DNA from: Azorinus chamasolen
Taxonomy: Eukaryota > Mollusca > Bivalvia > Cardiida > Solecurtidae
Direction of reading: 5' to 3'
Assembly (NCBI GenBank): GCA_963576725.1
Contig: OY755240.1
Span: 19,307,743 to 19,371,742 of the forward strand
DNA: 64,000 bases
Shown here: positions 51,591 through 60,660 of the stretch, one piece after another
Layout of the letters: every line of letters begins with the position of its first letter
Position numbering within the stretch: position 1 is the stretch's first letter
Position numbers and translations under genes: made by a program
The notes under the pieces: model-generated
Told to the model about the DNA's origin: nothing
What the model saw: the letters and a program-made list of their open reading frames with translations, nothing else
Database searches by the model: none

Positions 51591-51842
51591 TGAAAGATGT
51601 TTTTACTCTACTGAGAATGCTCCTTCATATGCCCTGCAGTCATCAAAGATTGCCGACTCATATTTGGCACCAGCTGCGGAGTAGACTTACAATTCCTTAG
51701 GTTGCATTGTATTGACTGTATTGACATTGAGGTAACAGATGTCATAACATTTTTTCATGTTCAGCAAACTGTCGTCTCAATTTTTTTTACACATCAAGTA
51801 ATTTTTGTCAACAAAAATTAACCTCTGCTGTAGTTTACAAGG

Positions 51843-51936
51843 TTAATCATTTACTCCATAAATACGCCTTTGCAAATAGAATAGTCATGATGTCATTTAT
51901 AATTTCTTACATGAATATTCATGGAGTAAAGGGTTG
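51843..51936. mobile_element. B3 MITE, hairpin deleted
   Basis: TTAATCATTTACTCCATAAA to ATGGAGTAAAGGGTTG in 94 bp. TTTGCAAATAGAATAG joins TCATGATGTC. Confidence 0.65.
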
Positions 51937-51981
51937 ATTTTTAAATGGGAAAAGCTTACTGCCTGAGTTTTGAATATAGAG

Positions 51982-52100
51982 GATCTTACATGAGTGTTCA
52001 TTACAAATTGATTTTATTAAACAAATTTGCAATAATAATATGGCAAGAGCTTTGGCGAGTTTGGTAAAACAATTTGTAATGAACACGAATGTAAGATTCT
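51982..52100. repeat. Imperfect foldback, about 40-bp arms
   Basis: GATCTTACATGAGTGTTCAT and TACAAATTGATTTTATTAAAC are matched by a complement ending CGAATGTAAGATTCT. Loop includes AAGAGCTTTGGCGAG. Confidence 0.6.
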
Positions 52101-52248
52101 TTTTATCAGTAACCCTTAAAAAGTTCCATAGAAAGTGAACAGACTATAAGTGACGGCCATTGTTTACAAATCACATAGTAATACAACAGACGATGCACAT
52201 GATCTATTGCATAATAACCATTAAATAAAATCATATAGGTTTTCAAAA

Positions 52249-52350
52249 TACAGGTGGTAGCTTAGTGCAGATTGAAAGCTGCGAATGCAGAAAGCTCCTA
52301 TATGAGCTTTCTGCATTGCTTTCATTCTGCATTATGCAACCACCTGTGTA
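52249..52350. repeat. F/G hairpin without outer ends
   Basis: ACAGGTGGTAGCTTAGTGCA, centre AGCTCCTATATGAGCT, GCATTATGCAACCACCTGT. Confidence 0.6.
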
Positions 52351-52423
52351 CAAAATGCAAGAAACTCCTCTTAAGAATTGTTACACCCCAGTGGGTATGC
52401 ATTAGAAGTAATACGATGCACCT

Positions 52424-52805
52424 TAAATTTTAACACTTTTGCAAACAGAGCAGACCTAGCTGTCTGAACAAGGTTTACCCTGTTGGCTTATGGACATTTC
52501 TGCCATAGTCAAAAATCCCTATGTTCATTAAAAAATCGTCTAATCAATATTCATCAGGCGCGGATTTAGAGGGGGACAGAACCGGCGTCCCCCCCCCCCC
52601 CCCCCCTTAAAATTCCCCAAACAAACTTTTTTGAGTCAATATTTTACATCTATTTTACAACAATGATTTAATCTGAGTTTTTATATTTCCCTCACCCAAT
52701 TACGCTCTTTTTCAACATGTTTTACAAACATACTATAGTGATGTCAGCAAACTAAAATCTCTGCCCCATACCCCCCACTCCCCTTCCAAAAATATCTAAC
52801 AACCA

Positions 52806-52837
<32 letters not shown>

Positions 52838-52903
52838 CTGAAATCCTGGATCCGCACCTGTTCATGATGGGCATTCATTATTTCTTCCATGAATATTTGT
52901 TAA
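52424..52903. mobile_element. B3 MITE split by a poly-C hAT-like element
   Basis: AATTTTAACACTTTTGCAAA, ACATTTCTGCCATAGTC, TCTAATCAATATTCAT stops at 52554. TTCATGATGGGCATTCATTA continues at 52861. Confidence 0.65.
52555..52860. mobile_element. 306-bp hAT-like element with two poly-C tracts
   Basis: Inverted ends CAGGCGCGGATTTAG / CTGGATCCGCACCTG, flanked by TTCAT (52550-52554, 52861-52865). C18 at 52589-52606 and C29 at 52806-52834. Non-coding. Confidence 0.8.
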
Positions 52904-53123
52904 CTCTTTCCTTTTTTCAATATTTACTGAATATTCATGGACAAAATGGATTGTGGGACATTGCAACCATTTTAGAAAGTAAAGAAACAGATCTATCGAA
53001 TTCCATTAGCATTCAGAGCAGACCTTGATCTGACAGCTCCTATAGGATCCATCTGATCTGTGTCTACTGAGTCTGATTGTAAATGCATGAAAAGGCAGTT
53101 ATGTGAAAGAAACGAAGGGCTAA
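52900..53123. mobile_element. B1 MITE, reverse
   Basis: TTAACTCTTTCCTTTTTTCA to GAAACGAAGGGCTAA. Palindrome centre AGCTCCTATAGGATCC. Confidence 0.75.
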
Positions 53124-53546
53124 CCTTAAGGCCTCACAGGATGGGACACAAGTCACTAATGCCCAATGCAAACAATGTACACCCAGATGAGAGGGCTCTT
53201 AAAGGAGCCCTTTCATCTGGGTCTACACTGTTTGTCATGTTTGTTGTTACACTGTTTGTCATGGTTAGAAATGCAGTAAAACGTCTCTATAATAACCACT
53301 AAATTACACCAAGTATTTTTGTGTTAAAGGCAGGTGGCTGCTTAAAGCAAGTTGAAAGTAAAACAGAACACTCCTAGGATAGGAGTGTTCTATTTTATTT
53401 TCACCTTGCTTTGAGCAGCCACCTGCCCTAAATACCAACCAATTAACACAATTTAGTGGTCGTTATAGAGAGGTTTTACTGTATACCTAAATATTCACAG
53501 TAAGTTTTGGAGTAGTCCATTGGAAAAATTCAGGGTTGTAAGAGTA
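53120..53546. mobile_element. D MITE split by an E element
   Basis: CTAACCTTAAGGCCTCACAG, stem centre GGGCTCTTAAAGGAGCCC, CACTGTTTGTCATG twice; resumes TACCTAAATATTCACAG to AGGGTTGTAAGAGTAA. Confidence 0.65.
53274..53481. mobile_element. E MITE, copy 5, nested in D
   Basis: CAGTAAAACGTCTCTATAAT to TATAGAGAGGTTTTACTG. Centre CACTCCTAGGATAGGAGTG. TA on the right, TG on the left. Confidence 0.8.
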
Positions 53547-53833
53547 AGTAAAGTGTTGTACCCTGTAGTCTTCACTGTCTTGACAGCAGCTTGTACTAAC
53601 AAAAGCTCTGTAGAATCTGCAATTAGCAATAAAGAAGCAACAGCTCATTAATCTTATGTGAGTTGGCATCGGTTGTGTCTTAGTAGCTCTTCAGTATAGA
53701 GGGGAAAAAGTAGTACCACTCTCCAATCTGTAGTTACAGATTTATTCAGTGGTACTACAGATATTTTTTTCATAATTTTATTTCGCCAAAAAATTACATT
53801 GCAGAAATAAAAGTAATAGTAAGTAGGCAAATT
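53547..53833. other. Stretch with one compact two-part hairpin
   Basis: No family repeat or convincing gene. At 53710-53758, GTAGTACCACT pairs with AGTGGTACTAC and, inside it, AATCTGTA pairs with TACAGATT. Confidence 0.45.
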
Positions 53834-53835
53834 AG

Positions 53836-54033
53836 TAACCATTTCCCTAGTTGATATTCATTATCAGAAAAAATGACATCATGAATATTTATTAGCTGAA
53901 TTTTTGTAGTGGCATGATTACACAAGGTGTTTTGGTATTGGTAGAAACTATAGTCAGATCTGTTATAATTTCATATGCAAGCAGGGCAGACCCTGATCAG
54001 ATGGCTCCTAGGTTGAATTTAGTGTCTACATTA
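53836..54033. mobile_element. B2 MITE, cut short by a C element
   Basis: TAACCATTTCCCTAGTTGAT, GACATCATGAATATTTATTA, GCAGACCCTGATCAGATGGC, TCCTAGGTTG. The remainder is missing beyond the C copy. Confidence 0.65.
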
Positions 54034-54283
54034 TTAACCCTTCTCTTGCTGAATTTTAAAATACATTTCTCCTTCTTTACCCATGCCCTGTTGTATAATT
54101 ACATATATCTTCACTGTGTACAAGTATTTCGATGTGCAATCACTGCTGTGGAGTGCACTGGTTGCACAATCAATTTGTAAATAGTGCAGACCCTGATGAG
54201 ACAGCTCCTGCAGGAGCTGTCTCATCTGGGTCTTCACTATTTACAGGTAGATATATTGACGTGAATAGCAAGTGAAGGGTTAA
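54034..54283 (-). mobile_element. C MITE, copy 7
   Basis: TTAACCCTTCTCTTGCTGAA to AGCAAGTGAAGGGTTAA, 250 bp. Confidence 0.88.
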
Positions 54284-54329
54284 GAAGGGAACGTTTTACT
54301 GTGATTGGAACTGTAGAATCATATCTATA

Positions 54330-54425
54330 TTTGCTCCACTGCCCTCTGGGGTCTTCCTCTTCCTCCACCTGTAATTAGCTGGACTATGTGATATGACTGA
54401 CATGCTGTTAAAGCGACATAAATCC
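54330..54425 (+). repeat. SINE-like tail, second copy
   Basis: TCTGGGGTCTTCCTCTTCC, CTCCACCTGTAATTAGCTGG, GTGATATGACTGACATG, AAAGCGACATAAATCC: the same order as at 27955-28020. Confidence 0.5.
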
Positions 54426-54429
54426 ATGA

Positions 54430-54595
54430 TACAAACAACTTAATTGCAACAGGCATAACTTGTTTGTATCAGGCATAACTTAATTGTATCAGGCATAATT
54501 TAATTGTATCAGGCATAACTTAATTGTGTCGGGCATAACTTAATTGTATCATGTATAACTTAATTATATTATGCATAACTCCAGATATACTTGAC
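54430..54595. repeat. 20-bp tandem repeat
   Basis: About eight units of AACTTAATTGTATCAGGCAT, drifting to ATCATGTAT and ATTATGCAT at the right. Confidence 0.85.
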
Positions 54596-54641
54596 CTAGT
54601 GTCATGAAAATTATAATAGTAGGGTTGATCATTATGATAAC

Positions 54642-54876
54642 TTAACCTATTCCCTCATAAGCTATTTTTAATTTTTTAGACCCAACCTCTTTGAATAAAA
54701 TTACCGAAAAGGGGCATTAACTAGAGAAAAGGAAAATTTCAGAATTGTGTAGTTCTGAAACCTTTGTGATAAATAGAGCATCTGCTCCTATGGAGCAAAT
54801 GCTCTATTTATCACAGTGGTTTCTAAAGTGACTTTTAAAGAGGCGTAGAAAGGCGTATTTATGGAGGAAAGGGTTA
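54642..54876. mobile_element. A MITE
   Basis: TTAACCTATTCCCTCATAAG to GGAGGAAAGGGTTAA. Centre GCTCCTATGGAGC. Small duplication TTTTTAATTTTTTAG near the left end. Confidence 0.85.
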
Positions 54877-55049
54877 AGGGTCAATGTAATGATATGCACC
54901 GAGTAACACCAGAGTTTTTGCCCTTGTAATGGGGCCATACAAATAAAGATATACTCAAGTAGAGCCATCCATTTGTATTTTCAAAACCAATATTTCTTTA
55001 CTTAATGGTTACTGTATAGGGTTTCAGTTGTGTTATTCATCTTTAGTCC

Positions 55050-55430
55050 CCCCACCCCTTAGAAGAAAGGGGTGTTTATTAGAGTGGGGGCATTTATTAT
55101 AGTAGTGGGGGGGGGAGTATTAACCCATTCCCTCATGTTGACACCTTTTGACGCCTCTGTAAAAGCCACTTTTTGAAACCATTCTAAATAAATAACGCTT
55201 TTGCACCACAGGAGCAAAAATTAATGCTCTATTTATCAGAATGGTTTCAAAACTACACAATTCTTAAAATTTCCTTTTCTCTAGTAAATGCTCCTTTTTG
55301 GTAGATTAAATCAAAGGTTGGATCTAAAAATAGCTTATGAGGGAATGTGTAAATGGTTATTGTATAGGGATTTTGAGAGTGGGGACATTTATTAGAGTAG
55401 GGGCATTTATTCGGCAGAATACGGTAAGTC
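55050..55430. repeat. CCGTATT-type fragment carrying an A element
   Basis: GGGGTGTTTATTAGAGTGGG and GGGGCATTTATTATAGTAG before the A element; GGGGACATTTATTAGAGTAGG and GGCAGAATACGGTA after it. The end word resembles that of 33464-36979. Confidence 0.45.
55120..55352. mobile_element. A MITE, reverse, nested
   Basis: TTAACCCATTCCCTCATGTTG to GAGGGAATGTGTAAA. Centre mutated (GCACCACAGGAGC). Confidence 0.8.
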
Positions 55431-55580
55431 TGTGTAAATGTAATGATATTTTTTTTGTCATGTTGAACGGTACCTAGTGGCATGCAGTGTGTAGACACAC
55501 AGGTGAGATATCTTGTCATAGGCATACTGCTCACCAACTCATCTACAAGTATCCAGAGCCAGGGCAGTAAATAAGGTGTA

Positions 55581-55774
55581 CAGTAGAACCCCTCTAATGT
55601 GACCACTTAATTAATAAACACGGATGTCTTTCAACAAGCAGGTGGTTGCTTAATGCAGGACAAAAGTCCTCGAGGAGCTTTCTGCATTACTTTTGTCCTG
55701 CATTAAGCTACCACCTGCATCTACCACTCAGAATTATACCTCTTTTAGGTGGTCGCAGTAGAGGGCTTTTACTG
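55581..55774. mobile_element. F MITE
   Basis: CAGTAGAACCCCTCTAATGT to GTAGAGGGCTTTTACTG, TA both sides. Left stem shortened (AAAAGTCCTCGAGGAGCTTT). Confidence 0.8.
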
Positions 55775-55796
55775 TATACAGGTACTGATCAAGCTA

Positions 55797-56122
55797 AATC
55801 TCTTATTTCTCAGTCAAACCTTATCTTGCTACTCATACTCATTAGAAGAAAAGTCAAGCTATTGTGATCACTGGGTCGTAAGCGCTGGCGTTGTCGTCGT
55901 TGGCATGCAAAAACTTTAATGTAGCTCATCACTCGAAAAGTATAAGAGGTATCAACATGAAACTTCATAGTTTAATACTAAGTAGATCTCATTGAGGGGA
56001 AGAACCATAAATATTGATTTCAAAATTTTGGAGTAATGGCCCTTTATATTTTTCAAAAATATTTAATTTAGCTGGACAAGCACCAAATCAGACGAGTGTT
56101 GGCCCCGCACGCGGCTCTTGTT
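55797..56122 (+). mobile_element. HL element, short type, copy 2
   Basis: TCTTATTTCTCAGTCAAACC, GCTATTGTGATCACTGGGTC, TATAAGAGGTATCAACATGA, GACAAGCACCAAATCAGACG, 3' GCACGCGGCTCTTGTTTTT. Confidence 0.6.
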
Positions 56123-56209
56123 TTTTACCGAGATGTCCTAAGTTTTCCTCTTATCTTCAGCTATGAGACATTATTCTGTGTATATAAGACTGCAGAGACC
56201 CAGGCCAAG

Positions 56210-56648
56210 TCTTAAAGTTTGGGTCTTATAGGCAGGTGGCAGCTTAACCCTTCTCTTGCTGAATTTTAAAATACATTTCTCCTTCTTTACCCATGCCCTG
56301 TTGTATAATAACATATATCTTCACTGTGTACAAGTATTGCGATGTGCAATCACTGCTGTGGAGTGCACTGGTTGCACAATCAACTTGTAAATAGTGCAGA
56401 CCCTGATGAGACAGCTCCTGCAGGAGCTGTCTCATCTGGGTCTTCACTATTTACAGGTACGTATATTGATGTGAATAGCAAGCGAAGGGTTAATACATGA
56501 TGAAGTCATGCAGAATGTTCCTTTGGGAGTTTTCTACATGACTTTCACCCTGCATTAAGCTGCCACCTGCATTAAGCTGCCACCTATCTTATAGACCGGC
56601 ATTGATACATGTACTAATTTTAATGTCTAAATTACACGGGTTTTACTG
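56210..56648. mobile_element. G-like MITE split by a C element
   Basis: GGTCTTATAGGCAGGTGGCAG stops at TTAA. TACATGATGAAGTCATGCAG resumes, with AAGCTGCCACCT duplicated, to ACACGGGTTTTACTG. Confidence 0.65.
56244..56493 (-). mobile_element. C MITE, copy 8, nested
   Basis: TTAACCCTTCTCTTGCTGAA to AGCAAGCGAAGGGTTAA. Host site GGTGGCAGC-TTAA-TACATG. Confidence 0.88.
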
Positions 56649-56650
56649 TA

Positions 56651-56822
56651 CAGTAAAACCTCTCTATAACGGCCACTAAATTGTGTTAGTTAGTTGGGAT
56701 TTAGGACAGGTGGCTATAGGAGCGTTCTGTTTTACTTTCACATTGCTTTAAGCAGCCACTCAGACGGTCTTTAACACACAATACTTGATTAATTTAGTGG
56801 CCGTTATAGAGAGGTTTTACTG
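56651..56822. mobile_element. E MITE, left arm deleted, abutting the previous element
   Basis: CAGTAAAACCTCTCTATAAC to TATAGAGAGGTTTTACTG. It shares a single TA with the G-like element on its left. Confidence 0.8.
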
Positions 56823-56927
56823 TATATTGCTTTGGTCAATGAAATCTCAAATTAGGATATTACTTATTCAGAGGCAAAAATCCTTGCAATTTCTTCTCTC
56901 TGTTGTGGCTACTTGTTAGAATTTTCT

Positions 56928-57164
56928 TTAACCCATTACCTCATAGGCTATTTTTAGATCTAACCACTTTGAATAAATTAATCTACCGAAAAGGAGTATT
57001 AACTAGAGAAAAGGAAAATTTCAGATTTTTGTAGTTTGAAACCATTATGATAAATAGAGCATTAGTTTGCTCCTATAGGAGCAAATGCTCTATTTATCAC
57101 AATGGATTAAACAGGTGACTTTTGCAGAGGCATCAAAAGGTGTCAATATGAGGGAATGGGTTAA
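56928..57164. mobile_element. A MITE
   Basis: TTAACCCATTACCTCATAGG to GAGGGAATGGGTTAA. Left stem arm with extra AGTT (GCATTAGTTTGCTCC). Confidence 0.85.
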
Positions 57165-57305
57165 GACACTTTTAGTGACAATATATAGAGATGTACTATA
57201 GAGAGAAATGAAGAATTCGATATATTTGTAGCCCCCTTTTATCCATAGCTGTGTGAAAGATAATGAAAGCAAACTAACTGAGAGAATTGAAACAGAAAGT
57301 GTTTC

Positions 57306-57514
57306 TTAACCCTTTCCTTCATAATGTTTTTTTATGCATTAGAAAACAGAGTAGACCCAGATCAGACGGCTCCTTAATAGAAGCAAATGCTCAATTCACA
57401 ATTGCTTCAAGCTACAAAATTCTAAAATTTTCATTTTCTCTAATTAATGCTCCTTTTCGGTAGATTAATACAAAGAGGTTGTATCTAAAAATAGCCTATG
57501 AGGTAATGGGTTAA
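57306..57514. mobile_element. Chimeric B/A MITE joined at the dyad centre
   Basis: Left half is B (TTAACCCTTTCCTTCATAAT, AACAGAGTAGACCCAGATC, GACGGCTCCT). Right half is A (GAAGCAAATGCTC, GCTTCAAGCTACAAAATTC, GAGGTAATGGGTTAA). TTAACCC and GGGTTAA bound the whole. Confidence 0.75.
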
Positions 57515-57668
57515 GGAGTGAAGGTTATATTGGACCCATCAAAAAAAGTAATTGTCAGTCATCGAGACTTTTGATAGCTTAACTGATTGACAGCACAAGA
57601 GTCAAGGTGCTCCATTATTTTGAATTACCAACAGTGCAGGTCCAGATCAGAGGGCTTGTTTAGTAACC

Positions 57669-57854
57669 ATCAGGGTCCATGCTTATAAAGCTTTTAGTTG
57701 AGTCTGAGATCGTTCTCAAGCTTTTGATTGGTCAGATTTGAGCCTTTGGCTCAAATCTGACCAATCAAAAGCTTGAGAACTCAAATCTGACCAATCAAAA
57801 GCTTGAGAACGAAACTCAGACTCAACTAAAAGCTTTATAAGCATGGACCCTGAT
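57669..57854. mobile_element. Foldback L, copy 1
   Basis: ATCAGGGTCCATGCTTATAA and AAGCTTTTAGTTGAGTCTGA pair with the right side ending CATGGACCCTGAT. The right arm has a second copy of the 30-bp unit TCAAATCTGACCAATCAAAA + GCTTGAGAAC. Confidence 0.8.
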
Positions 57855-58110
57855 TCTACAATTCCTGCCCTGGTCAATATTTTCAATTTTTGCAGTGAAA
57901 GAGTTAACCCTATACTTCATAGGTACGTCTTTTAAGGCCTTTGCAAACAGAGTAGACCCAGATCAGACAGCTCCTGTAGGAGCCTTCTGATCAAGGTCTG
58001 CTCTGTTTGCTTATGGAATAATGAAGATCAAAAGCCTGAGAACGAAACTCAGACTCAACTAAAAGCTTTATAAGCATGGACCCTGATCTACATGTACTCC
58101 ATTTACACAA
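57855..58110. mobile_element. B3 MITE with partial L copy
   Basis: TTCTACAATTCCTGCCCTGG, TTAACCCTATACTTCATAGG (57905), stem centre AGCTCCTGTAGGAGCC, TTATGGAATAATGAAGATC, then an L right arm (GAACGAAACTCAGACTCAAC) to CATGGACCCTGATC. Confidence 0.65.
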
Positions 58111-58115
58111 TTCAC

Positions 58116-59987
58116 TTAACCCTTCACTTCATATTAGCGCATTTTCACACATTTGCAAGCAGAGAAGACCCAGATCAGACGGCTCCTAGAGGAGCCGTCT
58201 AATCAGTGTCTGTTCTGTTTGCTAATGGAATTATGTCTCCCCCCATATTTATATGGGGGAGACATATTGTGAGAGTTGTCTGTCTGTCCGTCTGTCCGTC
58301 TGTCTGTCTGTCCGTCTGTCCGTCTGTCTGTCACACTTTTTGTCCGGACGATAACTTCAATATGCCTGATGCCAGTTGATTGAAACTTCATATATAGAAA
58401 GAGCATAATGAGAGGAAGTGTCATGCACAAGGTCCATAACTCTGGCTTTACTAATATTGGAGTTATTGCCCTTTGTAAAAAAAAATCACACTTTTTTGTC
58501 CGGACGATAACTCCTATATGGCTCATGCCATTGGATTGAAACTTCATATATGGAAAGATCATGACGAGAGGAAGTGTCATGCACAAGGTCCATAACTCTG
58601 GCTTCACTAATATTGGAGTTATTGCCCTTTGTAAAAAATATCATAATTTTTTGTCCGGACAATAACTTCAATATGCCTGATGCCAGTTGATTGAAACTTC
58701 ATATATGGAAAGAGCATAATGAGAGGAAGTGTCATGCACAAGGTCCATAACTCTGGCTTCACTAATATTGGAGTTATTGCCCTTTGTAAAAAATATCATA
58801 ATTTTTTGTCCAGACAATAACTTCAATATGCCTGATGCCATTGGATTGAAACTTCATATATGGAAAGATCATAACGAGAGGAAGTGTCATGCAGAAGGAA
58901 AATAACTCTGGCTTCACTAATATAGGAGTTATTGCCCTTTGTAAAAAAATCACACTTTTTGGTCCGGACGATAACTTCTATATGGCTCATGCCATTGGAT
59001 TGAAACTTCATATATGGAAAGATCATAACAAGAGGAAGTGTCATGCACAAGGTCCATAACTCTGGCTTCACTAATATTGGAGTTATTGCCCTGTGTAAAA
59101 AAAATCACACTTTTTTGTCCGGACGATAACTTCTATATGGCTTATGCCATTGGATTGAAACTTCATATATGGAAAGATCATAACGAGAGGAAGTGTCATG
59201 CACAAGGTCCATAACTCTGGCTTCACTAATATTGGAGTTATTGCCCTTGTAAAAAAAAATCACAACTTTTTGTCCAGATGATTACTCCTATGTGACACAT
59301 GCCATTGGAGTGAAACTTCATACATGGAAAGATCATAATAAGAGAAAGTGTCATGCATAAGATCCTTAACTCGAGCTTCAATAAATTTAGAGTTATTGCC
59401 CCATGTACATTTGTTTAATTCTTTCTTGTCCGGACGATAACTCCTACATGGCTCTTGCCATCGTATTGAAACTTCATACATGGAAAGAGCATGATGAGAG
59501 AAATTGTCATGAACAAGGGCCATAATTCTGGCTTCAATTCTTTTGGAGTTATTGCCCTTTGTTACATTTTTTGGCCGATCAATAACTCCTGTTCGACTGA
59601 TGCTATTGGAATGACATTTTATTTTTGGAAAGAGCATGATGAAAGTAAGTGTCATGCACAAGGGCCATAAATCTGGTATCAGTATTTTTGGAGTTATTAG
59701 CTGTTATCATTTTCTTCTTGAAAAATGTAGTGTGGAAAACGCATAATGAGGGGAAGTATCATTCATCAAGACCATAACATTTTTAGTGATTTCCCTTTAC
59801 ATATTGTTTTTATTAGAGGGGAGACATCCGTTTTTTTGACAAAAACCTCTAGTTTTGATAGATCTGTTTCTTTAGTTTCTTAAATGGCTATATTATTCCT
59901 CCTTCCGTATTTTACTATAACTATTTTGTCCATGAATATTCAACGTAGGTATTGAAATTCTGACTAAATACAGAAAGACAAAGTTAA
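58116..59987. mobile_element. B1 MITE split by a 1.6-kb HL element
   Basis: TTAACCCTTCACTTCATATT, palindrome centre GGCTCCTAGAGGAGCC, GCTAATGGAATT; resumes TGATAGATCTGTTTCTTTAG and ends AAGACAAAGTTAA. Confidence 0.8.
58233..59855 (+). mobile_element. HL element, ATGTCTCCCC type, about nine monomers
   Basis: 5' fold TCTCCCCCCATATTTATATG/GGGGGAGA, then a GTCTGTCC run. Monomers of about 155 bp contain TTTGTCCGGACGATAACT, CATTGGATTGAAACTTCAT and ATTGGAGTTATTGCCCTTTG. 3' AGGGGAGACATCC, hairpin GTTTTTTTGACAAAAAC, then CTCTAGTTT. Reverse-strand frames over it are repeat artefacts. Confidence 0.8.
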
Positions 59988-60051
59988 TAAAAGTTCAAAT
60001 TAAATCCCATTCTCTTGATTACTGTGTATGGTTTTCTGCTATGAGGTCACT

Positions 60052-60160
60052 GTAACGCTTTCGATGCCGATGGCAAATTTGTAGTTACTATGCACGTCAC
60101 CGTTTCATTCCAGATAAGATGCTAATTCTGCATCTTTTCAAGATCCATAATGGCTGACGC
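60052..60160. repeat. I MITE, decayed
   Basis: GTAACGCTTTCGATGCCGATG, GCACGTCACCGTTTCATTCC, AGATAAGATGCTAATTCTGC. Confidence 0.45.
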
Positions 60161-60179
60161 AATTACTATGGTGTTTTTT

Positions 60180-60413
60180 TTAACCCTTTCCTCCATAAAT
60201 ACGCCTTTCTACGCCTCTGTAAAAGTGACTTTTTAAAACCATTGTGATAAATAGAGAATTTGCCCCATAGGAGCAAATTATGCTCCATTTATTACAATGG
60301 TTTCAAAACTACACAATTCTTAAACATTTCCTTTTCTCTAGTAAATGCTCCCTTTCTGGTAGATGTATTTAAAGAGGTTGGATCTAAAAATAGCCTATGA
60401 GGGAAAGGGTTAA
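60180..60413. mobile_element. A MITE, reverse
   Basis: TTAACCCTTTCCTCCATAAA to GAGGGAAAGGGTTAA. Stem mutated (GAGAATTTGCCCCATAGGAG). Confidence 0.85.
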
Positions 60414-60429
60414 AGAAAAGGAAAGACAA

Positions 60430-60660
60430 CTGACCCTTTCCCTGTTCAATATATATTCATGAAAGAAATAATGGTATCATGAATATATATTAGCTTTTTA
60501 GTGTTTATAGTAGGGCATGTACACAGGAGTTTTTGAGTCAGATATACCACAATTTCATAAGCAAACAGAGGAGACCCTCATCAGATGGCTCCTGTATCTG
60601 GGTCTACTTTGTTTGCAAATGAGTTAACTGAAAAGGTGTTTATATGAAGGAGAGGGTTAA
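60430..60660. mobile_element. B2 MITE, right stem arm shortened
   Basis: CTGACCCTTTCCCTGTTCAA to AAGGAGAGGGTTAA. CAGATGGCTCCTGTATCTGG replaces the full dyad. Confidence 0.7.

Noticed and set aside
58203..59661. Reverse-strand frames of 60-134 residues with repeated MKPELWTLCMTLPL
   Set aside because: They follow the 155-bp HL monomer and carry no domain.
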